A stretch of 51,137 nt of DNA from Paulinella micropora (Eukaryota > Cercozoa > Imbricatea > Euglyphida). The notes beneath the pieces were generated by a model, which saw only the letters and a program-made list of their open reading frames with translations, had not been told where the DNA came from and searched no databases. Location: positions 1-51,137 of the forward strand of contig BJOX01000069.1 in assembly GCA_009731375.1 (NCBI GenBank), read 5' to 3'. The translations under genes were made by a program, and so were the position numbers. This document shows, piece by piece, positions 20,386 through 31,612 of the stretch; the first letter of the stretch is position 1, and each line of letters starts with the position of its first letter.

Positions 20386-21102
20386 TCACGTGCCGCCGCC
20401 TGAGTCCGCCGCCCGGGTCGTAGAACCACTTGCGCACCGCACGCTCCCCCAACTTGAATCGCTCCGAGTCCGAGCCAGAGTCGTGATCGCTGTCGTTGGC
20501 CTTCTCCACGCTCCTCCGATCCTCAGAATTTGAAAAAAAAATTGCCCCTCGACTGGGCCCCGCCTATTCTTTGCGCTCCTTTCTTCTCTTTTCTTGTTCT
20601 TACTTTTGCTCTTGGAGCGCTTCTCCTTCTCTATCTTCTTCTTTTCAACTAACTGTTTGAGTGGTCTATCTTCGTTTTGCTCCCTCATCCCTGAGGCTTC
20701 CTTCTCTCTCTTTCTTTCCTGATCTGTATGTAACCCGCAAAATCGCCCTCTTAACAGACCATAAGCTGCCTCTCGCAACAACACATTCTCACTCTCCATG
20801 TCATCAGTGAACACAAAACATTGCTGATCACCTGACACTCGCCCCTCACATAGACGATAGATTAATCTTTGTACTACCTGCACTTTGCCCATGTGGGCCT
20901 TCTCCTTTGCCATGCCTGCTCTGTCTCGCCCTGTCAAAAATCTCGTCATCCTTTTCAATGCTTTCACCTTCTCACCTTCCTCATCTGTGTCTGACTCACT
21001 CCCCCTATCTGTGTCAGAAGTGTCAGACTTACTCCCCCTACCAAACTTTCCATGTTCCCTTTTTGCTCTCTTTTTCCTTCTCTCTCGGTTCTTCCTTCTC
21101 AC
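20386..21102 (-). CDS. Gag C-terminal part of the gag-only element
   Basis: This frame starts with very basic sequence, then a Ser/Asp/Glu-rich stretch (KSDTSDTDRGSESDTDEEGE) and ALKRMTRFLTGRDR. The last motif corresponds to QMVKFLTGKSK of the copia-like Gag at 35630. A Cys/His cluster follows (CEGRVSGDQQC, then GRFCGLH), the counterpart of GRCHGVGEGKRRC plus DYCVEH in that Gag. This C-x-G-x-G-x-C plus [YF]C-x2-H module looks zinc-binding and is shared by two diverged elements. The end is Lys/Arg-rich and low-complexity. Confidence 0.6.
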   Translation of the reverse strand: MRRKNRERRKKRAKREHGKFGRGSKSDTSDTDRGSESDTDEEGEKVKALKRMTRFLTGRDRAGMAKEKAHMGKVQVVQRLIYRLCEGRVSGDQQCFVFTDDMESENVLLREAAYGLLRGRFCGLHTDQERKREKEASGMREQNEDRPLKQLVEKKKIEKEKRSKSKSKNKKREERSAKNRRGPVEGQFFFQILRIGGAWRRPTTAITTLARTRSDSSWGSVRCASGSTTRAADSGGGT

Positions 21103-21490
21103 CTGGCTCTTCTCTCGCCTTCTTCATCTCTTCACATTCATGCAGTCTATGCTCACCCCCACACATCCTGCACTCCTTCTCACATGCGGAGAACACATGC
21201 CCCTCCATGTTACAGTTGAAACATTTCTCTCCTTTCTTCCACGTCTTCTTTCTCGTCCCTGTTGCTTTCCCTCCCCCTTTCTTATTAGTGGTGGTGTGTT
21301 TAAACCTACAGTTAGATCTATCGCAGGTGCCTGACTGTTCAAACATGTAGCGCACCCCAGGCACACTACGCATAGTGACTGACCCCTCTGTATGAGCAAA
21401 ACGACACTCATTCTCCCACTTGCATCCACTCTCTCTCTCTTTGAAACCAAAAACAAACACCTCTCTGCCCTTCCTCTCTTTTGTTTGCAT
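21038..21490 (-). CDS. Gag zinc-finger segment of the gag-only element
   Basis: It contains four cysteine clusters in order: CCCH-like GCKWENECRFAH, CCCH-like CDRSNCRFKH, a classical retroviral CCHC knuckle CFNCNMEGHVFSAC, and a variant CRMCGGEHRLHEC. This matches the order in the copia-like Gag (CCCH, CCCH, knuckle, CGGKHKLSKC). The N-terminal side belongs to a neighbouring frame (21408-21608, WSFEEWWEELEEKALEIDR), so at least one frameshift separates it from the upstream Gag. Confidence 0.65.
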   Translation of the reverse strand: MQTKERKGREVFVFGFKERESGCKWENECRFAHTEGSVTMRSVPGVRYMFEQSGTCDRSNCRFKHTTTNKKGGGKATGTRKKTWKKGEKCFNCNMEGHVFSACEKECRMCGGEHRLHECEEMKKAREEPGEKEEPREKEKESKKGTWKVW

Positions 21491-21588
21491 CTTTTCCTGC
21501 GTGTCCTTTTTCTTTCTTTATCTTCTTCTCTCTTTCTTTGTGTCTGTCTATTTCCAACGCTTTTTCTTCCAACTCCTCCCACCATTCC

Positions 21589-22380
21589 TCAAAAGACCAT
21601 GCATGCATGCTGCTTCTTATTCATCTTCAGCGTGCTCATCCATCCTCCCCAATCCTTTCTCACCCCCTCTGATGCATACTCAGGGTTGTGCAAGGCATTA
21701 GTGATTATTGTTTCCATTGTTCTGTGGGGTGTTTTATGGCCTACTGCCTTTAGCTCTTCATCTAACGCAACAAACGCATCAAACTGCGGAGCATAATCAC
21801 ACCCCTCATCAAATGTCCATGCATTCATCGCATTTATTTTATCTTGCACATCTTCCTCACTCACCTTACCAAACCTTTTGGTTAGTCTTGCCCACACAGT
21901 GTGCAAGTTCTGACCAAAGTCTGGTGAGGTGTCTCTCACCAAATCTGCCACACTCCTCTTGGCTTTACCTGCTAGCTTATCAAACACAAACGAAAAAGCT
22001 TCCTCTCTCTGTCTTTTCATCTCATGCTCCAAACTCTCCTCATATGCTACTATCATTCTATCTTCCTTCTCTTTTTCCTCTACTTGCTCCTTGCTCTTCG
22101 TCTTGATTGTTGTCGTTGCTGGTGTGGAATAAGTAGGTGAAGGCTGACTACTCACTCTCCCCCTCTCCTCCACCTGCTCTTCTCCTCCCTTTTGCTCACT
22201 CTTACCACTATCTCCCCCTAACGTAGGCTGTCTTTCTGTCTCAGTAAAATACGAGGTAAGGTTTTCCTTGTCTGACCCTGACTCTGAGTCTAACTCAGCT
22301 TCCTCTTCCTCCTCTCTCAACCCTATCTTTACTCTCCCTCTTGCTGATTGCTTTCCTGCTCTCTCTCTCCCCACCTCCAC
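21589..22380 (-). CDS. Gag central domain of the gag-only element
   Basis: After an acidic, Ser/Glu-rich stretch the frame holds a helical region typical of copia-type Gag: RSVADLVRDTSPDFGQNLHT, LTKRFGKVSEEDVQDKINAM. It aligns with LVRDLADPEKLTFGQNPKAL and DPSDVQDKVKELNDFLF in the palindromic elements. It ends at NKKQHACMVF, where the relative continues in another frame, so a frameshift is present. Confidence 0.65.
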   Translation of the reverse strand: MEVGRERAGKQSARGRVKIGLREEEEEAELDSESGSDKENLTSYFTETERQPTLGGDSGKSEQKGGEEQVEERGRVSSQPSPTYSTPATTTIKTKSKEQVEEKEKEDRMIVAYEESLEHEMKRQREEAFSFVFDKLAGKAKRSVADLVRDTSPDFGQNLHTVWARLTKRFGKVSEEDVQDKINAMNAWTFDEGCDYAPQFDAFVALDEELKAVGHKTPHRTMETIITNALHNPEYASEGVRKDWGGWMSTLKMNKKQHACMVF

Positions 22381-22751
22381 ATGTAATTGGGGACTTTCTT
22401 TCCTTTGCTATGCAACGCACTCACATTACTCTCATGGACTAACCTAAGGTGTTCTTCTGGGGTCTTGAGTGCCCCCTTAAGTCCTTTGGCACCTAATGCC
22501 AAAACTATCTCACGTTGAAATGCCTTAAACGGGGTTCTCCCGTCAAACTGCCCTTTTGCAGTCATGCTTACTTTGTTTTTGTCTGTGCCTCTTAGAGTAC
22601 TGAAACTCATTGAGGGCTTACTGTCTGTTTTCCTTGTGTAGACCAGTTGGCAATGTCTGATGTGCTTTTGGTTCTTGCCTCTTTGCTCCGACGCCGGTGA
22701 CTCACCTAACCAGAAGCGAGGACAGGTACAATGCGTGCAAAACTGAGCCAA
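22329..22751 (-). CDS. Gag N-terminal part of the gag-only element
   Basis: A likely start is at 22610 (MSFSTLRGTDKNKVSM). The peptide TAKGQFDGRTPFKAFQRE and HLRLVHESNVSALHSKGKKV match the N-terminus at 33970 (ITFTGKEAWILLHRQ, YVHRENVLGIQLKGREV). The frame overlaps the next Gag frame, which is reached by a -1 shift just after KKVPNYM, the same place where the copia-like Gag is split. Confidence 0.6.
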   Translation of the reverse strand: MAQFCTHCTCPRFWLGESPASEQRGKNQKHIRHCQLVYTRKTDSKPSMSFSTLRGTDKNKVSMTAKGQFDGRTPFKAFQREIVLALGAKGLKGALKTPEEHLRLVHESNVSALHSKGKKVPNYMWRWGEREQESNQQEGE

Positions 22752-22989
22752 AGGCCGATCTCAGTGCAAGAGCTTTACTTCCCTTTCTATGTGTCAATTA
22801 CAGGAATGACACCAACCCCTTTCGTAGACAGTCGTCTCCCAATCGGCGATGGTCTCCTTCCTTGCTTGCAGTGCCACCAGAGTTAAGCGCTGGCAAGGCC
22901 CATAACCCACTAGACGAGAGGGTTCGTACTTTACTTTTACTTAGAGATTTGAATAATTACTGACACGTCACTAAGTGCCCCAACCCCCT

Positions 22990-23091
22990 TTGAATTCACC
23001 GTTACACTTAGAGTGATATGGGTAAAATAGGTAATTGTCCTTGGGGTGGGCCGGTATGACTAAATACTATTATTAGTTAATAAAATTGTCC
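22990..23091 (-). repeat. 5' LTR piece of the gag-only element
   Basis: On the minus strand it starts TGGACAATTTTATTAACTAA and matches 20004-20113. On its right it abuts the plus-oriented LTR at 23094 without spacer. Confidence 0.65.
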
Positions 23092-23093
23092 AT

Positions 23094-23692
23094 TGCCTTC
23101 CTCCTCGGCTATGTCCATAATATTATTGCTATTTTATACGTTAGCCTTATTCGTTATGGTTACTAGTATTATTAGTTATTAATACAGTCATTTAGAGTAC
23201 CTTTTCTGGTACTGGTGGCACTAGCTTTTTACCATTACCATTATTGCCCATATCAGGCCGTTTCGTGGGTCATTTTCTGGACTCCAGGTACAATTTTTGT
23301 GTGACGTCGTCAGTTGGACTGGCGGGAATCGTTCAGTATTGTTAAATTCTTTTACGTGGGAAGCAGTTGGCCTGTAGGAGAGGGACGCCCCGAGTTCCGG
23401 TCGCCGTTTGCAGAAGTCGCGAGGGTTTTCTCACAACAGGATATCGAGCCTTGGAGCGTGACCTGTGCAACGGATCGCAGAGGAGAACCTTCGTTAAAGG
23501 GGTGAGGGGTCCACCTTAAGTGACCCCATTACAGGAAAGTGCGCATTTTCAATTGTGTGGCTACAGCTGATCACTGTAGACACTACCCACGCTCTGCTTT
23601 GCTGGTGTGCAGTGCAAGGGCAAGGTGGGGGACAGGACAGAGAGCAAGACACCGAAGCGTACAGCGCGCAGTGAGGGAGGGTGAGCCTCCTA
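23094..23692 (+). repeat. Copia-like solo LTR, plus orientation, first bases missing
   Basis: It matches the central LTR 32483-33086 almost throughout, from cttcctcctc.gctatgtcc to ctcctaa, but lacks about the first 20 bases where it meets the gag-only element. Confidence 0.75.
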
Positions 23693-24047
23693 ACGTTGGG
23701 AGAAAACCCTCGCGACTTCTGCAAACGGTGACCGGAACTCGGGGCGTCCCTCTCCTACAGGCCAACTGCTTCCCACGTAAAAGAACTTAACAATACTGAA
23801 CATTTCCCGCCAGTCCAACTGACGACGTCACACAAAAATTGTACCTGGAGTCCAGAAAATGACCCACGAAACGGCCTGATATGGGCAATAATGGTAATGG
23901 TAAAAAGCTAGTGCCACCAGTACCAGAAAAGGTACTCTAAATGACTGTATTAATAACTAATGATACTAGTAACCGTAACGAATAAGGCTAACGTATAAAA
24001 TAGCAATATGGACATAGCTGAGTAGGAAGGGTCTAATTAATTGTCCA
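23693..24047 (-). repeat. 3' LTR of the left copia-like element, truncated
   Basis: On the minus strand it starts TGGACAATTAATTAGACCC after the polypurine tract and stops at gggttttctccc. There it meets the previous LTR in opposite orientation, giving a local inverted repeat of about 350 bp per arm. Confidence 0.75.
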
Positions 24048-24662
24048 ATGCTCCCCCTTAATTAGACTCCCTTACGAGTAAGTGTCCAACCATACCGTGC
24101 TACTAACAACTAGATTAGAAAAATGAGCAAAGCGCAAAGTGAGCTACCCTACGTCTCCAGTGGAGTTCGGCTATATAGCTGCACTATATCAACTAAAGCG
24201 CTACAGGCACAACAGTGCACAAAATAAGACTAAAGCAGAGGTGCTAGCCTACGTCTCCACAGCTTGTGGAGTTCTGCAATCTAGTCACCTAATTGTTCAT
24301 ATCTATCCCCGGACCACCGGCAACCTAACAAAAGTCCTACCCAAAGCCCACGTAGTAGGAAGTCCCAATCGTTGGAGAAAGTCTCATGCCACACCAAACC
24401 GCCGTCCGCAGTGGAGAGTCGCACTCCGTGATAGAGGGAAAGGTATACAGATAGATGGACAGACAGATAGATCGAAAGATGGAGCCGGATCAGATCTAGT
24501 CCGACGCGACGGGTCGCACCCGTCGAAGGTAGGGCTCCCCACGCTGCGGCTTTGTGTTGATGTCGGCAATGTTGTCTCCCGACGCCACCTTCTCGTTGAC
24601 CACGCCCAGCGTCCACCTTCTGGTTCACGATGGCGCAGCGCAGGTCCACGTGCCCGAGCTTC

Positions 24663-25689
24663 CTAGAAAATACATTGTATCAGAAAGATCCAGAGCGCCT
24701 TGGTTGTCGCCGTACAGGATGGGGGGCTGTCCCCACCCGTACGGCCCCAGCGCGTCGGCGACACGCCCCCCAGCGATGCCCTGTACAAAGTTAATGATTT
24801 TATCTTGGCCTTGGTATGCTTCCACCATGGCGTATACTCAGCCTCGCACGAGGAGGCTTCCGGGGCCGCAGGCACCAGACGCCGTCGCCACTTGAGGATC
24901 CCCGCTCCCGGCTGCCGCCGCCACCAGCTCGTCGCTAGCGACCCTCGCCTTCTCCTCCACGCGCCCACGCCTAGCTGCGTCCGTGGGAAGCGCCACCGAC
25001 ACGTTTCGTTTGAGACAGAAAGGCAGTATAGAACCGCCAAGAAAGAAATGGAACCCCGCCAGTCGCGCTCGGCGATCATCTGGCGTCCCCTTGCAGCTCG
25101 AATCGGCCCATGATAATAAGCGGGTACCGTTCGCTTTGGTAAAGCGAATACCCTTGGTGCGGGTACCACTGAGGTACCGCACAACTTGCTCGGCCTGCTG
25201 GAAATTGAATAGCTCCGGCTTCGAGGCATGGATGGCTACCTCCCCTAGTGGGCCCAAAACCTCGTGCCGAGTAATGCGTGTCCACAGGAGGACACCTACG
25301 ATATGCTGAGGCGAGAACTGCTCTAACACGGATTGCTTACCAGCTCGCACTCCCGGCATCAACCACGGCGAATCGGCAGTAGCTAGACCGGTGCACTGTA
25401 GCTTCTCAACGGCCTCCTTGATAAAGTCCTCCTGAGAGATCTTGATCGTACGGCCTAACCGACAGTCTTCCTTATTTTCAATGTTCAAGCCTGCCACCCC
25501 TGTCGGTGCTTCTTGCTTAAAGACCCTCAAGGCCTTCTTACCGGCAGCTGAGAACTCCGCTTTTACATCCTTACCACTGAACGCTCCCATCATGTCGTCG
25601 ACGTGCACGAACACAAAGTCCGGTTTGTCCTTACCGGGTAGCCAACGCCAAAAGAAGCAAGGAAAAGCGACATGAGCCTTAAAGCCCAA
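24663..25689 (-). pseudogene. Copia RT end and RNase H, left arm
   Basis: After the RT frameshift near 25757 the sequence continues GFKAHVAFPCFFWR, VHVDDMMGAF (catalytic DD) and the thumb region. RNase H follows (LSWADSSCKGTPDDRRARL), in frame down to 24838. A further frame (25229-24663) overlaps with EASSCEAEYTPWWKHTKAK, GPYGWGQPPILYGDNQGAL. The WAD serine codon is intact here, whereas the right arm has a TGA in the next codon. The tail before the LTR carries about 70 bp not present on the right. Confidence 0.7.
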
Positions 25690-25706
25690 ACCTTCTAAGA
25701 ACGGGA

Positions 25707-26972
25707 CTAGCTTGTACCGCCACCATTTGCGGCCCGCGTCCGGTCTGCCATAGAAGCTTTAAGCATTTCCCACACATACCCCGGCTCTTCTAAACCAAAT
25801 GGTAGTACGATGTAACTGGGGCGATACCCCTGCTCAGCTGCAGACGCCTCTGTGTATGCGGTGCCAACGTCCCACTTTGACAAGACTAAGCCAAAGAACA
25901 CTGTTAGGGCGAAAAGCATCAATATGGTAAGAGCACACGGGGTTGGGAAGTCCCGTTTCCCAAAATGCCATCCCTGTATTATGGAAAACCCCTTGGCCGT
26001 CCATCGGCTTTTGAACTTCAGGATCTCTCCCCCTGCCTCTTTGGTGGCATCAACAAATCGGCCTTCACAAATGTCTTTATTGTCCACCAAGTCGGTTCGG
26101 ACTCTCCGGAAGCAACCTTTCTCCCAGAGCGTAGCCATCTCTTCGGCTCGGGCGTCGTCCCAGTACCCTAGTTCATCAGCTTGCTTCTCACTCACCGGTC
26201 TAGTAAACGTGGCGGCATGTGCGGTCTCCGGACCGTCGGCAAGGTACTTGATGATCTCCGAGTCCAACATACGGTCTGGGGAGTCGTCAACCTCAAACTT
26301 TACCCAGTGGGCTGGTCCGTTCTTCTTCTGCTTCTTAACCCATATGGGTTCACTCACGTCTTGCACCTGACCTCGTCGGACCTTGTCCCGAAAACCCACC
26401 CCATAGGTCTTCTTGGCCCAAGCCCAGCCCCACTGAGTGGCTGGGGTCTCAACCCACCTTCCCTTCAACTCCCCTATTGTTTCCGGGTCGGGCTCGGGAG
26501 CTTCTTTCTCAGCTTTCACGGCTTCCTGTTCAGAGGTCGCTTCCTCCACTTCGCCGTCGGAATCAGACCTGTCAAGCTCCCCCTGATCCGGGGCCTTCTT
26601 ACCTTCACCGGGATTGGTCACCCCCACCCGGGGCTTTGGGACAAACAGCTGCTCAAGGGCGGCGTCTTCCATTAACGGGTCTCCCTTGAACGGCTCCAAG
26701 CTCAGGCCCTTCTTCTCCCAGACGGGTTGCAACAAAGGCCAGGCCGGCTGGTTGTCGTCAAAGTTCTTGACGTTTCGCCATGGGAACACCCTACCTTCAC
26801 ACAGGATCAAGTGTGCGGAATGCTCCAAACTCAGCCCTAACCAGGCGGCCATGTGCGTCCGGCTCTCGTCATGTCCTAACCTGCCCTCGATGACCATGTG
26901 GCATAGACACCCAAAAGGATGAAGGTAAGCTATCCAATTTACCTTCCTTTCACGTGGCATAAGCTCAAACAT
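25707..26972 (-). pseudogene. Copia integrase C-terminus and RT N-terminal half, left arm
   Basis: Mirror of 38610-39850. It starts MFELMPRERKVNWIAYLHPF and continues into RT (SRWTAKGFSIIQGWHF, LSKWDVGTAYTEASA). It breaks at EMLKA where one base is missing compared with the right arm, so the left RT is dead even though the right one reads through. Confidence 0.75.
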
Positions 26973-26995
26973 CCGGACTTCACCACCCTATCGCT

Positions 26996-27574
26996 TCATT
27001 GAAAGGTTGTGCAAGAGGATAGCGTGCTGCCACGCATATCCCAAGAGTTCATAGGGCAGCTGAGCCTAACCAGGTTATGGCGCGCTTTGCGCCAAAAGTC
27101 ACGTTGGGACACTTCGGCATAGGCGTTTTTGTTGTGTTCGTTGAGGGTGTTGATCCTCTTCCTCACTCCCTTGTCCCGGACTAGCTCCTTGAAGTCAGCT
27201 GAGATATGCTCACCGTCTACCTGGACTTCCTTCGCCTTCTTGCCGCTTTGCGTCTCAATGAAGTTTATGCATTCCCGCATGAAACGCACTTGTGGTGCCG
27301 CGGTGCCATCCTTTAGGCCAAATGCATACCCGGTGTTAGCCTCAATTCCCACCATGCCGTACCAAAACCCACCATAGAGGGGTGTGCGTAGGCACCCGGA
27401 CTTGTCGAACGCCACGGCTTCGAACTTCCCTACCTGCGTCAACTGGTTGCTTGCCGGGTGGTTCACTTTCCCCCCTTTGGTGGCCGGGCACTCCTTACAC
27501 TCTTTTACCGCTTGCTCATGGGTTTTGTCACCCACTATCTTGATCCCGTACGCTTCACTGAGGAGGCGTTGCAT
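26996..27574 (-). pseudogene. Copia integrase core, left arm
   Basis: Identical in translation to 38008-38586, where it is described. Confidence 0.75.
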
Positions 27575-28023
27575 GCTTCTTCCGGGCCTCCGAACTTCTG
27601 GTGAAGTTGTTCACTAGTCAACTCCGTGACCTTAGCCATCTCCTTTCCAAAGAAAGCTCTAGCCTCAATCTTATCCGCAGCTAGCTCTTGGTCGGTGAAC
27701 GTCACGAAACGCCACACTTTGTCCTGGGCGTCTAGGTAAAGGACCCCGGCCTTAAGCTCTAGGGAAATGTCCGGTATCCGGGCCTTAGTGATGTATCCCT
27801 CTCCTTTCTTATTGAGAACTACACTGTAACCTTCCTTGGCTAACTGAGGCCCAGAGACTAAGGTTTCATCTATGTTGGGGCTAACCCACACACTACCTAA
27901 ATGCAACCTGTTCTTTTCCCCCTTTCCGTTCACAGTCGTCATGTCTAATGAGCCCTTCTTAGTCACGGTGGTCTCCCCGTTGACCGTATCTACCCGTTTC
28001 ATCCCTCGCTGAATGTTGAACAA
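27535..28023 (-). pseudogene. Copia protease and pre-integrase region, left arm
   Basis: Identical in translation to 37559-38047. The same in-frame stop after the DSGA protease motif is present. Confidence 0.75.
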
Positions 28024-28026
28024 GCG

Positions 28027-29067
28027 TTATTCAGCTCCGGCCGGCACAAAGTGCAACGTAGCTCCCGAATCGAACATGGGGTCTTTGTCCGCATTCCGTC
28101 CTAGGAGGGCCTGTTCTGCTAGCCGAATACCCTTAGCCATCCATCCGCGTTCGGTCATGAAACGAACTAGGTCGTCAACCGGGTCAGCTTCTCCCTCGGC
28201 TTCCTGCAAACTTGCGTATTCCTTCTCTAGTACGCTCTCACCGCCGACCACCCTCTCTCGGACTCTGAACGGCTTAGCACGAGGTTGAAACCGGGCACTA
28301 TTTGCTGCTGCTCCTGCTACTGCCCAATGTCTCGGCCACCTAGGCTTGTTCATGGGATACTCACTTCCCTGCGCCCAGTCGTACAACAGCCTAGTCCACT
28401 CTCCCCACCGGTTCCGGAAGTCAGCTTCATCTTTTTCTTCCTCACCGCTCAACGCCGGACGGTGCAACCGGCGCAACTCCTCTTGCTGCTCTGCCACGGC
28501 TCGGAGTCGACTCTCTCGCTCTCCGGTACCTAGTCGGATAGGACTATCAGGCTCAGCTAAGGTTGAAGGGGCCGCAGACGGACCGGTACTAGTAGTAGGG
28601 GGTAACAGGGAAGTCACCTTTCGGTCTGCAGGGGGTACCGTCTTAGCATGGGACGCAAACCAGGGCATCCCACTCACGGACGCTCGGACCGTCTCAAGGA
28701 AGCCAAACGTACGAGCGCCCACTGACCTACGCCTATTGCTTGGGCTGGTGGAGGGCGTAGTCACCGGATTGCTATCGATCCCGGCGGTAGCATCCCCACC
28801 ACCGGGTTCGGCATCAACACTAGGGTCAGGACCTATGGGGGACTGCACCCTTACCGGAACTCTACCCACGTTTCCATCTCTAGCCGGGGACTCTTCACCT
28901 TCACGCTCCCCTTCCCCGTCGGATTCCGAAGAAGGATCGGCCTCGGGCTGCATCTCCAGGGGCTCATCTTCCACGTCCGCCATACCATCGGGTTGGTAGT
29001 CCAGGCCGGGCCTCACCTTCACCCCATGTACCTTTTCCCTTTTTGCTTTGAGTAGGTTTTGGCTCAT
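28027..29067 (-). pseudogene. Copia Gag-Pol junction and protease active site, left arm
   Basis: Identical in translation to 36515-37555. Confidence 0.75.
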
Positions 29068-29345
29068 GACACCACTACCAGCCTCAGCCGGCTCGGCCTT
29101 TGAACCAATCTCAACCTTCGGGGCAGGTACCGCGGACGGCCCGCTCGCCCCGCTAGGTCTCCCTTACTCTCTCCACAGGGTTGGGTGCTACCGGACGGAG
29201 TACCCTTCACCTCTTGGGCGCGTACCGGCACCGATGCTATGGGCGGAGGCACAACTCCCCCACGAGAGGGGGATACCCCACCTCTGAAGTACGTATGCTT
29301 CGCTTGGGCACCGGTCTGAGGTTCATGTTGGCGGTACACCTGCCG

Positions 29346-30075
29346 CTATGAGGGTACACCCGACGCCTCCCATGTTACCGGTTGTCGGCTAATGACCCAT
29401 TCGGTGAACTGTCCATGTTCACGGGGCTTTGCATAGTGGATGATGGGCAAGAGGGACCGGTTCCACGGGATACCCCGCTTCGCGGCTTCGTGTCTCACTA
29501 TGGCCTCAACCATTAGGGGATGACTCCCACTTTTGATTTGGGCTTCCAACCCCCGTTCTCCCATCTCGCACATTAGAGCCAGATGATCCCTTCGTGCTAT
29601 GTCGACTGCCCACCGGCGCAAGGCATTCTCTCTCTCTCTCTTGCTTGGCTCGCTGGTGCTGATGCTCAACGCAATAGTCGCTGTCGATGAGGGTGGCTGC
29701 CTTAATCCTAAGGCTGTTGAAGGGCTCAAGGTCCTTCAACCGGGCTACGCACCGGCGCTTTCCTTCCCCTACTCCATGGCATCGCCCCTCATTCATCTTA
29801 TCTATGTCGGCATCATCCTCAAGCAAGATCTCAAGACTGTTCTGGTCCTCCGGTGGCATGATCGGCTCGGGAAGGTTGGCCCCGGGTTTAGCCATGAGGG
29901 CTTTGTCTTTCGACTTGCCGGTTAGGAACTTTACCATCTGAGCTAAGGCTACGCCCGGCTCCTCATCCTCGGAGTCATCGCTATCACTCCCCCCTTTTGA
30001 GCCTTTTGCTGCCTCGCCCTTCTCCTTTCGGCTTTTGTCCGGGCACTTGCTCAACTTGTGCTTGCCCCCGCACAA
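29346..30075 (-). pseudogene. Copia Gag C-terminal region, left arm
   Basis: Two overlapping frames (30075-29506 and 29729-29346) with the same translations as 35507-36236, broken at the same GA repeat. Confidence 0.7.
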
Positions 30076-30270
30076 CCGGCACTTCTTGCTGCACTTCCCG
30101 GCGATGTGCCCTTTTCAAAGCAGTTAAAGCACTTTGGCCCCTTGCTTCTCGCTCTTCTTGCTTTTCTCCCCCTTGGGGGTGTCTGCCGGTTTGGGAGGGG
30201 TCTTCTTGGATTTAGTGGGGTCATGCTCAAACCTACATTTGTCGGCCCATCTACACTCCCCCTGTTTGTC

Positions 30271-31612
30271 TCACAAGAAACACACCCCTCTCACCTTCCC
30301 TCCAACATGGAGGTAACGGCAGGAGGCCCCACGAGTGCATTTCCCTTCCTTGCTGAAGAGCCAGCACTCGTCCTTGGGATTTCCTTTTCCGGCCTTGCGA
30401 GCTGCCAAACCTTTCTCTGTGGAACTAGTCACTTTGGCCCGGTCAAACTTCTTGTCTAGCTCCAGGGCACGATCTTGCACAAACCTCCACCAGGAGGCAA
30501 AGTCCCACTTGAACTGCTTACGGTTCAGTTCAGCCATTTCCACCCAGACTTGCCAAGCTTTCTTCACCCTAGAGTCAGATTGTTTTGGGCCCTCTAACGC
30601 ATCCTTCACTATTGGCTGCATCCGGTCATCGGTTGGGGCTTGGCCATAATCAGCCAACCAGTCTCTCCAAGCGTTCAAGTCTACACACTGACCGACGTAC
30701 TGTTGCTTACTCGTAAAGAGGAAGTCATTCAGTTCCTTCACCTTGTCCTGAACATCAGAGGGGTCGGCTTTCTTGTACGGGCTAGCAGTCTGTCCCACAG
30801 TGCTTTAGGGTTTTGGCCAAAGGTCAGCTTCTCCGGATCAGCTAAGTCACGCACCAGGCTCTTCGCTTCACCCCCTAGCATGTCATAGATGATATTGAAC
30901 ACCCTCTCCTTTTGCTTGCTCATCTCAGCAAGTACACTAGCGTCATAGGCTATCACCTGTCGTGTCAGTGCGCCAGCACGATCAGCACCCCCTAGTGGGG
31001 TTTTGACCTTAGAGGGGTCCGTCTGTCCTCGGGAGGCCCCACTCTTGCTGTCGTCCTCGAAGTCTGAGCCCTTGCCAGTTGACAGCCTAGGTTTGTCAGT
31101 GCTAGCATACCCACTAGAGTAGAGGTCAGAGGGGTGCCTGTCTTCATTTTCCTCCTCCTCCTCCTTTACTTCTTCAGTTTCAGTGGTTGGTTTATCTTTC
31201 GGACTGCCACAAACCGGTTTGTAACGCTTGACTGGGGTTTCCTTGTCTTCCTCTACCCCTAACGCCTCCTCAAGGTCTGAAGCTTCCTGTTTGGGGTTGG
31301 GCATAGGCCACAGGCGAGTAGAACCCTTGGCTTTGTCCTCGAAGTATTCCTTTACTACCTCTTCGTCCAAGTCAGCCCAATCATTCCACTCTGCTATCTC
31401 TTCCCAAGCTAGTATAAAGGGGGCACCTCTCTACCCTTAAGCTGTATCCCTAATACGTTTTCGCGATGCACATATTGTTTGTGGGCGTCAGCACCCTGCA
31501 GCACTTCCTTAGGGGCCTTAGCATTACAGCTTTGCACTACCTGCCTATGCAATAGGATCCATGCCTCTTTGCCTGTGAACGTAATCTTATTGTCTGTCTT
31601 ACTCGTAGTCAT
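30271..31612 (-). pseudogene. Copia Gag N-terminal and central region, left arm
   Basis: Three frames (31612-31409, 31370-30738, 30798-30271) mirror 33970-35311 with only a few changes, for example KPEAS versus KQEAS and TKEVKE versus TEEVKE. All frame breaks are shared with the right arm. Confidence 0.7.

Larger units (their letters stand above)
20004..23091 (-). mobile_element. Gag-only, probably non-autonomous LTR retroelement
   Basis: On the minus strand the order is LTR (23091 leftwards to about 22990), leader, gag frames (22751-20386), a polypurine-like cctaaatagggggagcaa ending at 20114, then an LTR copy starting TGGACAATTT at 20113 and running into a gap. Both LTR pieces share blocks such as agtcataccggcccac and atcactctaagtgtaacgg. 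No protease, integrase or RT sequence is present between gag and the polypurine tract. The LTR start TGGACAATT and the Gag relate it to the copia-like elements to its right, which could supply enzymes in trans. That last point is inference. Confidence 0.6.

Noticed and set aside
23314-23505. 63-residue frame repeated at 32712-32903
   Set aside because: It lies wholly inside the copia LTR, which explains its conservation; the third LTR copy does not keep it.
28346-28999. 217-residue antisense frame, mirrored at 36583-37236
   Set aside because: Shadow of the copia Gag-Pol frame on the other strand, low-complexity and without a domain.
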